From Chthoniobacter flavus (GTDB lineage Bacteria; Verrucomicrobiota; Verrucomicrobiia; Chthoniobacterales; Terrimicrobiaceae), in the NCBI GenBank assembly GCA_945883435.1, contig CAMCXK010000009.1, forward strand, positions 1-55,225: a stretch of DNA of 55,225 nucleotides. Reading direction: 5' to 3'. The position numbers and the translations under genes were made by a program. Positions 33,672 through 42,479 of the stretch are shown here, one piece after another (position 1 is the first letter of the stretch; each line of letters opens with the position of its first letter). Under the pieces are notes generated by a model. It ran no database searches. It was not told the DNA's origin and worked only from the letters and a program-made list of their open reading frames with translations.

Positions 33672-33720
33672 CCTTCGAGAAAACCATGCCGTGCCATCGG
33701 GCGCAAGCCGGTGAAAAAAC

Positions 33721-34908
33721 CTACTTCCGGGCCTTGAGGCGGACGAAGGTTGGAACGTCCAAGTCCTCCTTGCCGAAAAGCGTGGGCTGGCTGCGGTCGA
33801 AGGGGCCCTTGCTCACGGGATCGAGGGGCAGGTCCTCCTGCTTTGCCTTTTTGACAACGGGCTTGGGAGGTTCGGCCGTGAGCGTCAAGTCAGCTGTCCC
33901 GGGCTTGGCTGCCGGAGTCTCCGTGGCCTGCGCCGGGCGGGCCTGTCCTCCGCAGCGTCCGATTAAAGTCACTCCAACCTCATGGCCCTGGGAAATATCG
34001 ACCGCAATATGGAGAAGCGAGGAGTCGGCTGCTTTCGCGGACACCGCCTGCATAACGGTGGCAACCTCGTCGAACCGGAGATTCCCGGGTCCCGAGATGT
34101 GCACCAGGATTTTGGCGGCTTCGCGAAGAAGGCGGCCCTGGTCGAGAAGGGGAGATGCCAGAGCCCCGGCCACCGCGTGAACGGCCCGATCGTCACCCTC
34201 CGCGCGGTGGGCCCCGAAAACAAAGCCGCCGCTCGACGACCTCAAGACGGCCAGAAGATCGTTGCGCGAAACCGGCAGGGGCGCGCCTCCCCGTGCCAGA
34301 TTGGCAATCGCTCCGACAGCCTGCAAAAGGATGCGGTCGCACTCGCTGAAGGTTTCGCGCACATTGTTCAGGGGTTTTTGCAAATCGGCCATGCGGTCGT
34401 TTTCAAAATGGACCACGGCGTCGGCGTGTTTTTCGAGCGCCTTCAGTGACTCTCCGGCCTGCAATGCGCGCCGGCGTCCTTCGAAGGAAAAGGGAGTGGT
34501 AACGACGGCGGCGACCATGGCGCCGGGGGACCGCGCAAGTTCGGCAAGAAATGGCAAGGTGGCGCTCGCGGTGCCCCCTCCGAGGCCACCGCAAAGGATG
34601 AGGACATCCGCGCCGGCAACACATTTCTGAAGATCCCCGCGCGATTCGCGGGCGGCTTCGAGAGCCAGCTCCGGATCGCCTCCCGCTCCAATTCCATGTG
34701 TGGTGAGGGGACCAAGGTCGATGCATTGGACCCCGGGCGACGAGGGTTTGGATGATCGGTCGGAATCGATGGCGACCACATCCACGAGTCCTCCAAGGGA
34801 ACGGGCTGCATGGTCGGCGATATGACTGCCGGCATTCCCCACGCCGATCAGGCGGACCACCGGCGCTTGGCCGTCCCGCAAGGCAAGGTTTCGAGGATAC
34901 AGAATCAT
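33721..34908 (-). CDS. ftsZ: Cell division protein FtsZ, divergent
   Basis: A 395-residue tubulin homologue that builds the Z-ring. The N-terminal GTP-binding half is present (VVRLIGVGNAGSHI, GIGAGGDPELALEAA, TTPFSFEG), but the tubulin signature GGGTGTG reads GGGTASA (residues 110-116). In the T7 loop the usual NVDFAD reads PVSRND (212-217): the last Asp is kept while the Asn and first Asp are replaced. The C-terminal tail ends with DVPTFVRLK, a good match to the conserved peptide that binds FtsA. The ATG overlaps the ftsA stop. Function as FtsZ is very likely; GTPase strength is uncertain. Confidence 0.92.
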   Translation of the reverse strand: MILYPRNLALRDGQAPVVRLIGVGNAGSHIADHAARSLGGLVDVVAIDSDRSSKPSSPGVQCIDLGPLTTHGIGAGGDPELALEAARESRGDLQKCVAGADVLILCGGLGGGTASATLPFLAELARSPGAMVAAVVTTPFSFEGRRRALQAGESLKALEKHADAVVHFENDRMADLQKPLNNVRETFSECDRILLQAVGAIANLARGGAPLPVSRNDLLAVLRSSSGGFVFGAHRAEGDDRAVHAVAGALASPLLDQGRLLREAAKILVHISGPGNLRFDEVATVMQAVSAKAADSSLLHIAVDISQGHEVGVTLIGRCGGQARPAQATETPAAKPGTADLTLTAEPPKPVVKKAKQEDLPLDPVSKGPFDRSQPTLFGKEDLDVPTFVRLKARK

Positions 34909-36122
34909 AAAATGCGAAGCCGGCCGCTGAAGAGGCTCTTGACCCTGCCGATGAGCGAACCGTCATCGGGTGCGGCGTCGTAGGTGCGGGCGTAGTGGAC
35001 CAGACCGATCGCCGTCGAGAGGCCTGGATTTTTGAGGGCTGCCAATGGCCCGTCGGTGGCATGCGCGCGGGCGGCGGTGACCGGCATTCCGTTGAAAACC
35101 GATTCGGCGAGTTCACTCAACCCCTCGAGAAGACTTGTTCCTCCGGTGAGAAACACACCCGCCCCGATCGCATGGTCGGGGATGTCCTCCGCGATCCGGT
35201 CGCGCACGATCTCCAGAAGTTCCTGCATCCGCACCCGCACGACATAATTGAGAAAGTCCCGCTCGATATCACGGCCGAAAAATCCGATTTCGCTGGCCAT
35301 GGTGATTTTCGCCTTCGCCGGGTCGATGGTTTGCGAAACCGATCCCTCGTCGATTTTAAGACGCTCGGCCCGCGCGTTCGGGAGGCGCAAGGCGATGCAA
35401 ATGTCGTTGGTCACGTGATCCCCTCCGACCGCGACGACTCCCGAGTGGGCAAGCGCTCCTTCGACAAAAACCGCGTAGTCCGTGGATCCTCCCCCGATAT
35501 CGATGACGATGGCTCCATCGCGCTTCTGCTGCTCCTCGAGCACAACCATCGAGGAGGCCAGCGGGGAAACGACCAGCGAGGCCACCCGCACATCGCACGC
35601 CTCCACGCACTTCACCGAGTTCTGAATGCGGTTCAATGACCCGTGCACGATTTGAAAGTCGGCTTCCAGAAGCCGTCCGGTCATGCCGACCGGATCAAGG
35701 ACCCCCTCCTGCCCGTCCACGAAGTAGCGCTGCGCGATGGCATGGATGATTTGGTTCTCCCTGGGAATTCCCGATGTCGCGGCTTGAACCTCGAGATTGT
35801 CCAAGTGCTCGTTGCCGATCGTGGTATCCTCCGGCAGCGCCAGGCTGCAACGTTGCTTGAACGACTGGACATGGCCGCCGGTGACAGCGAGGTAGACCTG
35901 GTCAATATCCTTGTCACAGCGGTCCTGTGCGTCGGCAAGGGCGTCATGCACACATTTCGAGGCGTTGTTGAAATCCACGATTTCCCCCTTGCGGACGCCT
36001 CGCGACTGGGCCTCTCCGATTCCAAGGATGCGGGGATACTCGTGTTCACTGGACTCCGCCACCACGGCGCGCACCCGGGTGGTGCCGATCTCCAGGCCGA
36101 CATGGATCGATCTACGGGACAT
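34905..36122 (-). CDS. ftsA: Cell division protein FtsA
   Basis: A 405-residue actin-like protein that tethers FtsZ to the membrane. The phosphate-1 motif VGLEIGTTRVRAVV, the central IVIDIGGGSTDYAVF, and LTGGTSLLEGL are canonical. The C-terminal GRVKSLFSGRLRIL is an amphipathic membrane-targeting helix. The start at 36122 (MSRRSIHVGLEIG) overlaps the end of ftsQ by 11 bases; the ORF reaching 36197 lies within ftsQ. Immediately followed by ftsZ through an ATGA overlap. Confidence 0.95.
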   Translation of the reverse strand: MSRRSIHVGLEIGTTRVRAVVAESSEHEYPRILGIGEAQSRGVRKGEIVDFNNASKCVHDALADAQDRCDKDIDQVYLAVTGGHVQSFKQRCSLALPEDTTIGNEHLDNLEVQAATSGIPRENQIIHAIAQRYFVDGQEGVLDPVGMTGRLLEADFQIVHGSLNRIQNSVKCVEACDVRVASLVVSPLASSMVVLEEQQKRDGAIVIDIGGGSTDYAVFVEGALAHSGVVAVGGDHVTNDICIALRLPNARAERLKIDEGSVSQTIDPAKAKITMASEIGFFGRDIERDFLNYVVRVRMQELLEIVRDRIAEDIPDHAIGAGVFLTGGTSLLEGLSELAESVFNGMPVTAARAHATDGPLAALKNPGLSTAIGLVHYARTYDAAPDDGSLIGRVKSLFSGRLRIL

Positions 36123-37044
36123 TGGGTTTTGAGGTTTTGGATTTTTTTGAAGGAGCCTTGGCGGGCGGCGGAGGCGGCTCCGCCATGGCAAAAACAACCG
36201 GCGTGTTCCGCGTCACCATGAGATTCGCCGAGACAAGCTGGCGCCCGGTTTCGCGGCAATGGCCGAGAAGGCGGCCCAGCTTGTCGAGTTGCGCAGGAAA
36301 GCCGCCCGCCGCGAACTTGACCTTCACGCCGTCCGCCATTGTCGCATCCAGGCAATAGCCTTTCGAGATGTCGAGGGATTCGATCGAGAAGCCTCCGTCC
36401 GGCCGGGCACGCATTTCCCGCAAGAGCGCCAGCGCGTTCCCCAGATCGTCGCTTTCCAACAACCGGCCTTGCTGGACCTCGTTCACACGCACTCCCTGGA
36501 CCACCGGCAATGCAAGGTAGGCGGACTTCATCAGAACCGGTCTCATCAAGAATCCGGTGTCGTCCACAAGCAATGGAGCAGCGGATTCCTCCCGCCCCGG
36601 TTCATCGACCCGCGCCACCGCATGGCGCGAGGACAGGCGAACGGAAAGCCGCCCGGGCAGTTCCCGTTCCACCGACACGTTTTGAACTGTGGGAACGCCT
36701 CTCAAGGCGGCATCCACAGCGACAAGATCCAGGCGGAAGATGTTTTTTCCGCACTCCACGCCTGTGAGGCGGCGGAAATCCTCCGGCCCAATCAGACCGT
36801 CCAACTCAAGGTCGAGATCCACAAGATTGTAAGCGGGATTTTGAAAGAAAAACTTGTCGAGCGACCGGCTGATCCCGAACCAAAGCAAGCCGCACACGAG
36901 AGCGCAGGCCACCAGAAAAACGCTCAACTGGAATGCCAGATCCCTCCGCTGGCGGCTCGAAGCCCGGAATCGCTGCATCCCGGGCCGGCGGATGCCGCGT
37001 GGGGAGCGTCCGAAGTCCGGAGTCTGTGGCTGCGGGTGGTTCAT
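36112..37044 (-). CDS. ftsQ: Cell division protein FtsQ
   Basis: A 310-residue bitopic protein. A basic cytoplasmic N-terminus precedes one transmembrane helix (LAFQLSVFLVACALVCGLLW, about residues 36-55), then a POTRA domain (LELDGLIGPEDFRRLTGVECG, with ALRGVPTVQNVSVERELPG). A Pro/Lys-rich tail ends the protein. FtsQ scaffolds the divisome with FtsL and, where present, FtsB. The start at 37044 overlaps the ddl stop as ATGA. Sequence similarity is low overall, so the call leans partly on position. Confidence 0.87.
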   Translation of the reverse strand: MNHPQPQTPDFGRSPRGIRRPGMQRFRASSRQRRDLAFQLSVFLVACALVCGLLWFGISRSLDKFFFQNPAYNLVDLDLELDGLIGPEDFRRLTGVECGKNIFRLDLVAVDAALRGVPTVQNVSVERELPGRLSVRLSSRHAVARVDEPGREESAAPLLVDDTGFLMRPVLMKSAYLALPVVQGVRVNEVQQGRLLESDDLGNALALLREMRARPDGGFSIESLDISKGYCLDATMADGVKVKFAAGGFPAQLDKLGRLLGHCRETGRQLVSANLMVTRNTPVVFAMAEPPPPPAKAPSKKSKTSKPNVP

Positions 37045-37955
37045 TTCTTCAAAAGCGAGAGTCCGGCGATTTCCTCGCACAATGCCGGAAACGCCAACCC
37101 CGCAGCCGCGGCGGCTTTGGGAAGCAGGCTGAGTTCCGTCATTCCGGGAATGGTGTTGATTTCCAGAACGGCCAGGCCACCCGAAGGGGCGAGGAGCACA
37201 TCCACTCGCGAGTAAACCTCCAAATTCAAAGCCCGGTGTGCCGCCAGGGCCGTCTTCTGCACTGAAAGCGCAACTGAGGGGTCAAGTGGCGCAGGGATGA
37301 AATAGCGTGAAGCCCCCTTCGTGTATTTGTGCTCGTAATCGTAAAACCCGTCCTCCGGGACGATCTCGACCACGGGCAATGCTTCGTCGCCCAAAATGCC
37401 GACCGTGAGTTCCCGTCCGGTAAAAAAGGCCTCCACTAAAACCTCCTTGCCGAAACGCCGGCAGTCGGCGAGGGCACTGGCAACGGTCGAGGAGTCGCGG
37501 ATAAGATGCACGCCCACGCTCGAGCCTTGCCTGGGCGCCTTGAGCACGAAGGGCAAGGGCATGCGGGGAAGATCATCAGGTCCCAAGCGCTCCCAGGCGG
37601 GGGTGGGGACAGCGTGGGTCTCAAAGGCCACCTTGGTCAGTATTTTATCGAACGCCTGGCGGCTCCCCCTGGCTCCCTCTCCGGTGTAGGGGATCCCCCG
37701 GTCGTCGAGGAGGGCCTGCAATTGACCATCCTCGCCAAACGTGCCGTGAATGACGTTGAACACGAGTTCGGTTGCCTGCGGGATTTCAAACCCGCCGTCC
37801 CGCACATCCAAAGGCGTCACCTTCGCTCCCGCTTCATGCAGGGCCTTCGCAACCGCTTCTCCCGAGCGAAGCGAGACGGCGCGCTCCTCGCCCGGGCCGC
37901 CCTGCAGGAGCAGCACGTTCCTTCCCGACAAACAACCTTGGAATCTTTGTTTCAT
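37041..37955 (-). CDS. ddl: D-alanine--D-alanine ligase
   Basis: A 304-residue ATP-grasp enzyme that makes D-Ala-D-Ala for the pentapeptide. Visible motifs are LVFNVIHGTFGEDGQLQA, the ATP-grasp loop APRQGSSVGVHL, EAFFTGRELTVGIL and the metal-binding end EINTIPGMTELSLLP. The start at 37955 overlaps the murCB stop (ATGA). Placement directly after murCB and before ftsQ matches the common dcw order. Confidence 0.96.
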   Translation of the reverse strand: MKQRFQGCLSGRNVLLLQGGPGEERAVSLRSGEAVAKALHEAGAKVTPLDVRDGGFEIPQATELVFNVIHGTFGEDGQLQALLDDRGIPYTGEGARGSRQAFDKILTKVAFETHAVPTPAWERLGPDDLPRMPLPFVLKAPRQGSSVGVHLIRDSSTVASALADCRRFGKEVLVEAFFTGRELTVGILGDEALPVVEIVPEDGFYDYEHKYTKGASRYFIPAPLDPSVALSVQKTALAAHRALNLEVYSRVDVLLAPSGGLAVLEINTIPGMTELSLLPKAAAAAGLAFPALCEEIAGLSLLKK

Positions 37956-40231
37956 AAATCCTCGCCCACGATCTGGACCTCCGTCTCGAGTGACACTCCC
38001 CGCCTGGAAAGGGCCTCGGAACGGATTTTCTCGATCAGGGCCAGCACATCGGCCGCGCTGGCCCGTCCCTCGTTCACGATAAAATTCGCATGCACCTCCG
38101 AGACCCGGGCTGGCCCCACCGAGAGGTTTTTCAATCCCAGCTCCTCGATGAGCCGTCCGGCGGGAATGTTCCCGGGGTTCTTAAAGATGCATCCCGCGCT
38201 GGCCGCCACCGGTTGGGAGAATTTTCTCTTGGCCGCGGAGGCTGATTCCAGGGCATCGATGCGATCCGGACTGGACGGCTCTCCGCGAAGGACCGCCGAG
38301 AGGGCATAGTGGGTTTTCAGAATCGGAACGTTGCGGTAGCGGACCTCCAAATCCGCCGGCGTGCGGGTGAAGATATTGCCGTCCTGGTCGCAAAACCGAA
38401 CGCGCACAACCTGGTCGAAGGTTTGGATACCCATGGCGCCCGCATTCATGCGCAGGCCCCCGCCGAGGTTTCCGGGGATGCCTTCCATCCACTCGAAGCC
38501 GCTCAGGCCCGCCTTCCGCGAGATCGCAGCCAGTTGCTTGAATTTGACCCCCACCCCCGCATGGATTTCGGAGCCATCGACCGAGTGTGCCAGAAACTCC
38601 CCGCGGGCAAGGTGGACAACCACGCCGGCAATGCCGCCATCGCGCACGATGAGGTTCGATCCCCGGCCCATGACCATCAGTGGGATTGAGGCGTCGAAGC
38701 AGTGGCGCACGAGGTCGGCGAATCCCGCCTCGGTTTCGGGTTCCGCCCAAAACCGCGCAGGACCACCGACCCTCATGGTGGTGTGCCGGGAGAGGGGTTC
38801 ATGAAGGCGGATGCTTCCCGGGCCCATCACATCGAGCAGTTGGTCGCGCAGGGCAAGGTCCGCGGCCAAACGGGCTCCTGCCTCGTGGATGTTTCCGGCC
38901 CCCATGCTCAAAATCCAGTCCCCGTCGCGGAGGGCATTGGCCAGCGCCTTGTGAACGTCCTCCACCCGTGGAATCGAGGTGGCGCTTTCGTGGCGCAGCG
39001 CATTGATTTTTTCCACCAGGAGTTCTCCCGCGATTCCCGGAATCGGCAGTTCGCCCGCCGGGTAGATTTCAGTGACAAAAGTGTGGTCCGCCCGCGCAAA
39101 AGCGCTTCCAAATTCGTTCTGCAGGGCTTTTGTGCGGGTGAAGCGGTGCGGTTGGAACATCACCATCACACGCCCTGAAGCGGCAGCACGGGCTGTTTCA
39201 AGCGTCGCGGCGATCTCGGTGGGGTGGTGGCCGTAGTCGTCCACAATCGTATGGCGGAGGCTTTCAAAAACTTTTTCAAACCGACGGCGGGCACCCCGGA
39301 ATTTCCCCATTGCGGCAGCCGTGGCTTCGAATGGCACTCCGAGTTCGCAGGCGAGGGCCACGACGGCAAGTGCGTTGAGCGCGTTGTGCGCGCCGGGAAT
39401 AGCCAATTGGATTTCGCCCATGGCAAGCCCCCGGTTTGTGGCGGTGAATCGCGTCCCTCCGGTCTCCTGGCGAAAGTCCCGCATCCCAAAATCAGCCGTC
39501 TCCGAGGTGCCATAGGAGACCCCGTGGGCCAATCCACCGCAAACCCTCAAAGCTCCGGGGTCGTCCGCGCAGTAAATCACCTGGTTGCGGGTTTGCGCAC
39601 ACAGGCGGCTGTAAACGGCATCGATCGCGGCAAGATCGGGGTAGAAGTCGAGATGCTCGGGTTCGATGTTGAGAACAATGGCGCGGGATGGCGAGTAAAG
39701 TGCCAAAGTCCCGTCGCTTTCGTCCCCTTCGGCAACCAGGTGAGCTCCCTCCGAGTCCCAGCCGGCGTTGGTGCCAAGAATTGGGATTTCGGCTCCCACA
39801 TAATGCGACGGTTTCAAGCCCGCCGCGCGAAGAACATGGGCCGCCATGGCGGAGGTGGTTGTTTTGCCGTGCATTCCGGACACAACAATGCCCTCCTTTG
39901 TTTCGAGGAGCGCGGCTAGCACCTCGGCCCGCCGTGCGATGGGAATATGGCGCTGCACGGCGGCATCGAAGGCGGGATTGCCCGGCTTGATCGCGGAGGA
40001 ATAGACCACCAGGTCGCAACCTTCCACGCAGGTTCGTGAATGGGGGCTTTCAAACAACAACCCTTTTTTGACAAGCCGCCCGACTTCCAAGGTGTCGACT
40101 TTGTCTGAGCCGCTCACGCGGTGTCCGAGGCCCAACAGCAGTGCGGCGATGCCGCTCATTCCCGAACCCGCCACTCCGATCAGGTGGATGCGCAGCGGCT
40201 GTGCTCCAGCCAGATCGAACGGCAGGCTCAC
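37952..40231 (-). CDS. murC-murB: Bifunctional MurC-MurB fusion: UDP-MurNAc--L-alanine ligase / UDP-enolpyruvoyl-GlcNAc reductase
   Basis: A 759-residue protein. Residues 1-~460 are MurC: HLIGVAGSGMSGIA at the N-terminus, the ATP loop GMHGKTTTS (119-127), NIEPEHLDFY and DDYGHHPTEI. From about 465 it continues without a break as MurB: HTTMRVGGPARFW (FAD domain), MGRGSNLIVRDGG, GIPGNLGGGLRMNAGA, AGCIFKNP (Cys at the place of the usual catalytic Ser/Cys), and VHANFIVNEG. MurB makes UDP-MurNAc and MurC adds L-Ala, so the fusion joins consecutive steps with the order reversed along the chain. The GTG start at 40231 overlaps the murG stop (GTGA). Confidence 0.93.
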   Translation of the reverse strand: MSLPFDLAGAQPLRIHLIGVAGSGMSGIAALLLGLGHRVSGSDKVDTLEVGRLVKKGLLFESPHSRTCVEGCDLVVYSSAIKPGNPAFDAAVQRHIPIARRAEVLAALLETKEGIVVSGMHGKTTTSAMAAHVLRAAGLKPSHYVGAEIPILGTNAGWDSEGAHLVAEGDESDGTLALYSPSRAIVLNIEPEHLDFYPDLAAIDAVYSRLCAQTRNQVIYCADDPGALRVCGGLAHGVSYGTSETADFGMRDFRQETGGTRFTATNRGLAMGEIQLAIPGAHNALNALAVVALACELGVPFEATAAAMGKFRGARRRFEKVFESLRHTIVDDYGHHPTEIAATLETARAAASGRVMVMFQPHRFTRTKALQNEFGSAFARADHTFVTEIYPAGELPIPGIAGELLVEKINALRHESATSIPRVEDVHKALANALRDGDWILSMGAGNIHEAGARLAADLALRDQLLDVMGPGSIRLHEPLSRHTTMRVGGPARFWAEPETEAGFADLVRHCFDASIPLMVMGRGSNLIVRDGGIAGVVVHLARGEFLAHSVDGSEIHAGVGVKFKQLAAISRKAGLSGFEWMEGIPGNLGGGLRMNAGAMGIQTFDQVVRVRFCDQDGNIFTRTPADLEVRYRNVPILKTHYALSAVLRGEPSSPDRIDALESASAAKRKFSQPVAASAGCIFKNPGNIPAGRLIEELGLKNLSVGPARVSEVHANFIVNEGRASAADVLALIEKIRSEALSRRGVSLETEVQIVGEDL

Positions 40232-41334
40232 GCGCCCTCCTTCCGGGAGGCGTTCTCCAGAATGTCGGCCACTTTCCCCGCAGCATCGGCAGGATTCAAA
40301 GCCAGTGCCCGGCGGGCCATTTCGGAGCGCCTTGTTCCATCCCCCAACAGGTTCGAGACCATGGCGGCAAACACCTCCGGAACCACCTCCTTCTCGGGAC
40401 AAAGGATTGCGGCACCGGCCGCGGAGAAAATCCGCGCGTTCACCCGCTGATGATCGTCGGTGGCATAGGGGTAGGGGATCAGAATCGATGCCAGTCCGAA
40501 GCTGGCCAATTCACCCAAGCTGGATGCGCCCGCGCGGGATACCACCAGATCCGCCACCGAATAGGCTTCTTCCATCCGGTGGTGGAAGGGCGCCACAAAA
40601 TGGGGGATTCCCTCGCGCTGATAGTTTGCAGCCGCGAGACGGTCGTCGTTTTTTCCGGTGAGATGGATGATTTGGAGGCCCGGGGACGCAAAGAACGGAG
40701 CGCAGCGGAACAGAATCTGATTGATGCCGCCCGCTCCCTGGCTGCCGCCGGTGACAAGCAGGACAGGCTTCGCGGGGTCGAGTCCAAATCCCCGCATCGC
40801 AAGAACGCGATCCAAACGGCTGCCGAGGTTGGCCCGCACGGGAGTCCCGGTCACCAGGCATTTCGATCCCGGAAAAAACGGACGGCACTCGTCGAATCCG
40901 AGCAGCACATTGTCGGTGAAACGGGCGGCCAGCTTGTTGGCGCGTCCGGGAATGGCATTCGACTCGTGGACGAAGCAGGGGATTCCTTTGAACCGGGCGG
41001 CGATGATCGGCGCGGTGGAAGTGAACCCCCCCATTCCGAGCACGGCGTGGGGTTGCCACTTTTTGATTATCGCTCGGCATTGCGAGTAGCTGGATCCGCA
41101 ACGGCGCAGGAATCCCACGAGGGCCGGCGAAAGAATCGAGGATGGCATCCCGACGGAGGGAAGTTTCTCGGCCTGGAATTGCGGGTGGGCCTTCAAAGCG
41201 GTGGCATCGATTTCCTTTTCGGAAACGAGCAGCAGGATTTCGTGCCCCCGCTGGTGGAGCACTTCGGCAACGGCAAGTCCGGGGAAAAGATGGCCTCCCG
41301 TGCCGCCACAGGCGATGATGAAACGGCGGGTCAT
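40228..41334 (-). CDS. murG: UDP-GlcNAc:lipid I N-acetylglucosaminyltransferase
   Basis: A 368-residue GT28 enzyme that converts lipid I to lipid II at the inner face of the membrane. The N-terminal IACGGTGGHLFPGLAVAEVL, the lipid-side VLGMGGFTSTAP, and the UDP-GlcNAc-binding LLVTGGSQGAGGINQ and SRAGASSLGELA are canonical. The start at 41334 overlaps the ftsW stop (ATGA); the longer upstream frame lies over ftsW and is rejected. Confidence 0.96.
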   Translation of the reverse strand: MTRRFIIACGGTGGHLFPGLAVAEVLHQRGHEILLLVSEKEIDATALKAHPQFQAEKLPSVGMPSSILSPALVGFLRRCGSSYSQCRAIIKKWQPHAVLGMGGFTSTAPIIAARFKGIPCFVHESNAIPGRANKLAARFTDNVLLGFDECRPFFPGSKCLVTGTPVRANLGSRLDRVLAMRGFGLDPAKPVLLVTGGSQGAGGINQILFRCAPFFASPGLQIIHLTGKNDDRLAAANYQREGIPHFVAPFHHRMEEAYSVADLVVSRAGASSLGELASFGLASILIPYPYATDDHQRVNARIFSAAGAAILCPEKEVVPEVFAAMVSNLLGDGTRRSEMARRALALNPADAAGKVADILENASRKEGA

Positions 41335-42473
41335 GCCGGTGCCTCCGTTGCAGGCCGCAGGATCGTCGGAGCCAGGCTGGACGATGGTTGGCGGCCTTGC
41401 CGGTGGATATTGATCAAGAGTCCAACCAGCGAAAGACATAAAACGAGGTTTGAGCCTCCATAGCTGATGAAGGGGAGTGGCATGCCCTTGTTGGGCAGAA
41501 GCGACGTGGTGACGCCGATATTCACCATCGCCTGGATCGTGATCAGAAAAACCGCGCCGATGGCCAGTGCGAATCCCGAGCGGTCCTTGGCTTCCACGGC
41601 CACCATGCATCCACAAATGCACACCACGAGAAATCCGAACACCGTGAGCAGTGTGATATACATCCCGCATTCCTCGCCAATCATTGGAAAAATGAAGTCC
41701 GTGTGGGCGTAGGGCAGATACAGCATTTTTTGCCTTCCCTCGCCGAGGCCCAGTCCGTCGACGCCTCCCGATCCAAAAGCGATCAGGGCCTGCCATTGTT
41801 GCAGCCCCTCGCACAGCCTGTATTTCTCGGGATTCATGAAGGCCAGCAGACGCCCTTGGCGTTCGTCCACCTGCGTTCCAAGAAAAAGAATCCCTCCCAG
41901 ACCGGCGACAACGAGTGTGCTGAACCAGCGCAATGCAAGGCCTGCGCAAAAGAGAACCACAAGCGCCGTGGCGCCGATCAGCGCGGTGTTTCCCATGTCC
42001 ACTTCCAAAAGGATTGGAACCAAAAGCAGGGACAGCACCGCCATGGGCATTAGAAAGCCCTCCCGGAGCGATTGCACGGCGGTCCCTTTGACCGAGACCC
42101 AGTGGGCCAGAAAGAGAATTGCTGCAAGCTTGGCCAGTTCGCTGGGTTGGAAATTTGTGAAGCCCGCATTAATCCAGCGGGAACTGCCGTTGATCCGCTG
42201 CCCGAAGGGCGGGATGAAGCACAGAATCAACAAGACCACCGAAATCCCGAAGACCGGCCGCCAGAAGCGGACCAGCAGATTGTAGTCGACCATCGCCAAA
42301 ACCGCCGCCGCTGCGACCCCGATGCACAGCCACATTGTCTGTTTTTTGATGAAGGCGTGCGGGTCCCCGTGGCTTTCCTGGGCGAAGGCACTGGTGCTGT
42401 AAAGCATCACGAGGCCCAAGGTGACGAGCCCGGCAACCACGGCGATAAGGATGTGGATGGCTTGGCGCTGCAT
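41331..42473 (-). CDS. ftsW: Peptidoglycan polymerase FtsW (SEDS family)
   Basis: A 380-residue protein with about ten transmembrane helices. SEDS landmarks are GSSRWINAGFTNFQPSELAK, the periplasmic loop with a conserved Asp (LLEVDMGNTALI), AHTDFIFPMIGEE and the C-terminal LPFISYGGSNLV. FtsW polymerises lipid II at the septum with the transpeptidase FtsI, also encoded in this cluster. It starts six bases after the LysM gene. The same motifs occur in RodA, but the dcw context favours FtsW. Confidence 0.95.
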   Translation of the reverse strand: MQRQAIHILIAVVAGLVTLGLVMLYSTSAFAQESHGDPHAFIKKQTMWLCIGVAAAAVLAMVDYNLLVRFWRPVFGISVVLLILCFIPPFGQRINGSSRWINAGFTNFQPSELAKLAAILFLAHWVSVKGTAVQSLREGFLMPMAVLSLLLVPILLEVDMGNTALIGATALVVLFCAGLALRWFSTLVVAGLGGILFLGTQVDERQGRLLAFMNPEKYRLCEGLQQWQALIAFGSGGVDGLGLGEGRQKMLYLPYAHTDFIFPMIGEECGMYITLLTVFGFLVVCICGCMVAVEAKDRSGFALAIGAVFLITIQAMVNIGVTTSLLPNKGMPLPFISYGGSNLVLCLSLVGLLINIHRQGRQPSSSLAPTILRPATEAPA

Positions 42474-42479
42474 GGCGGC

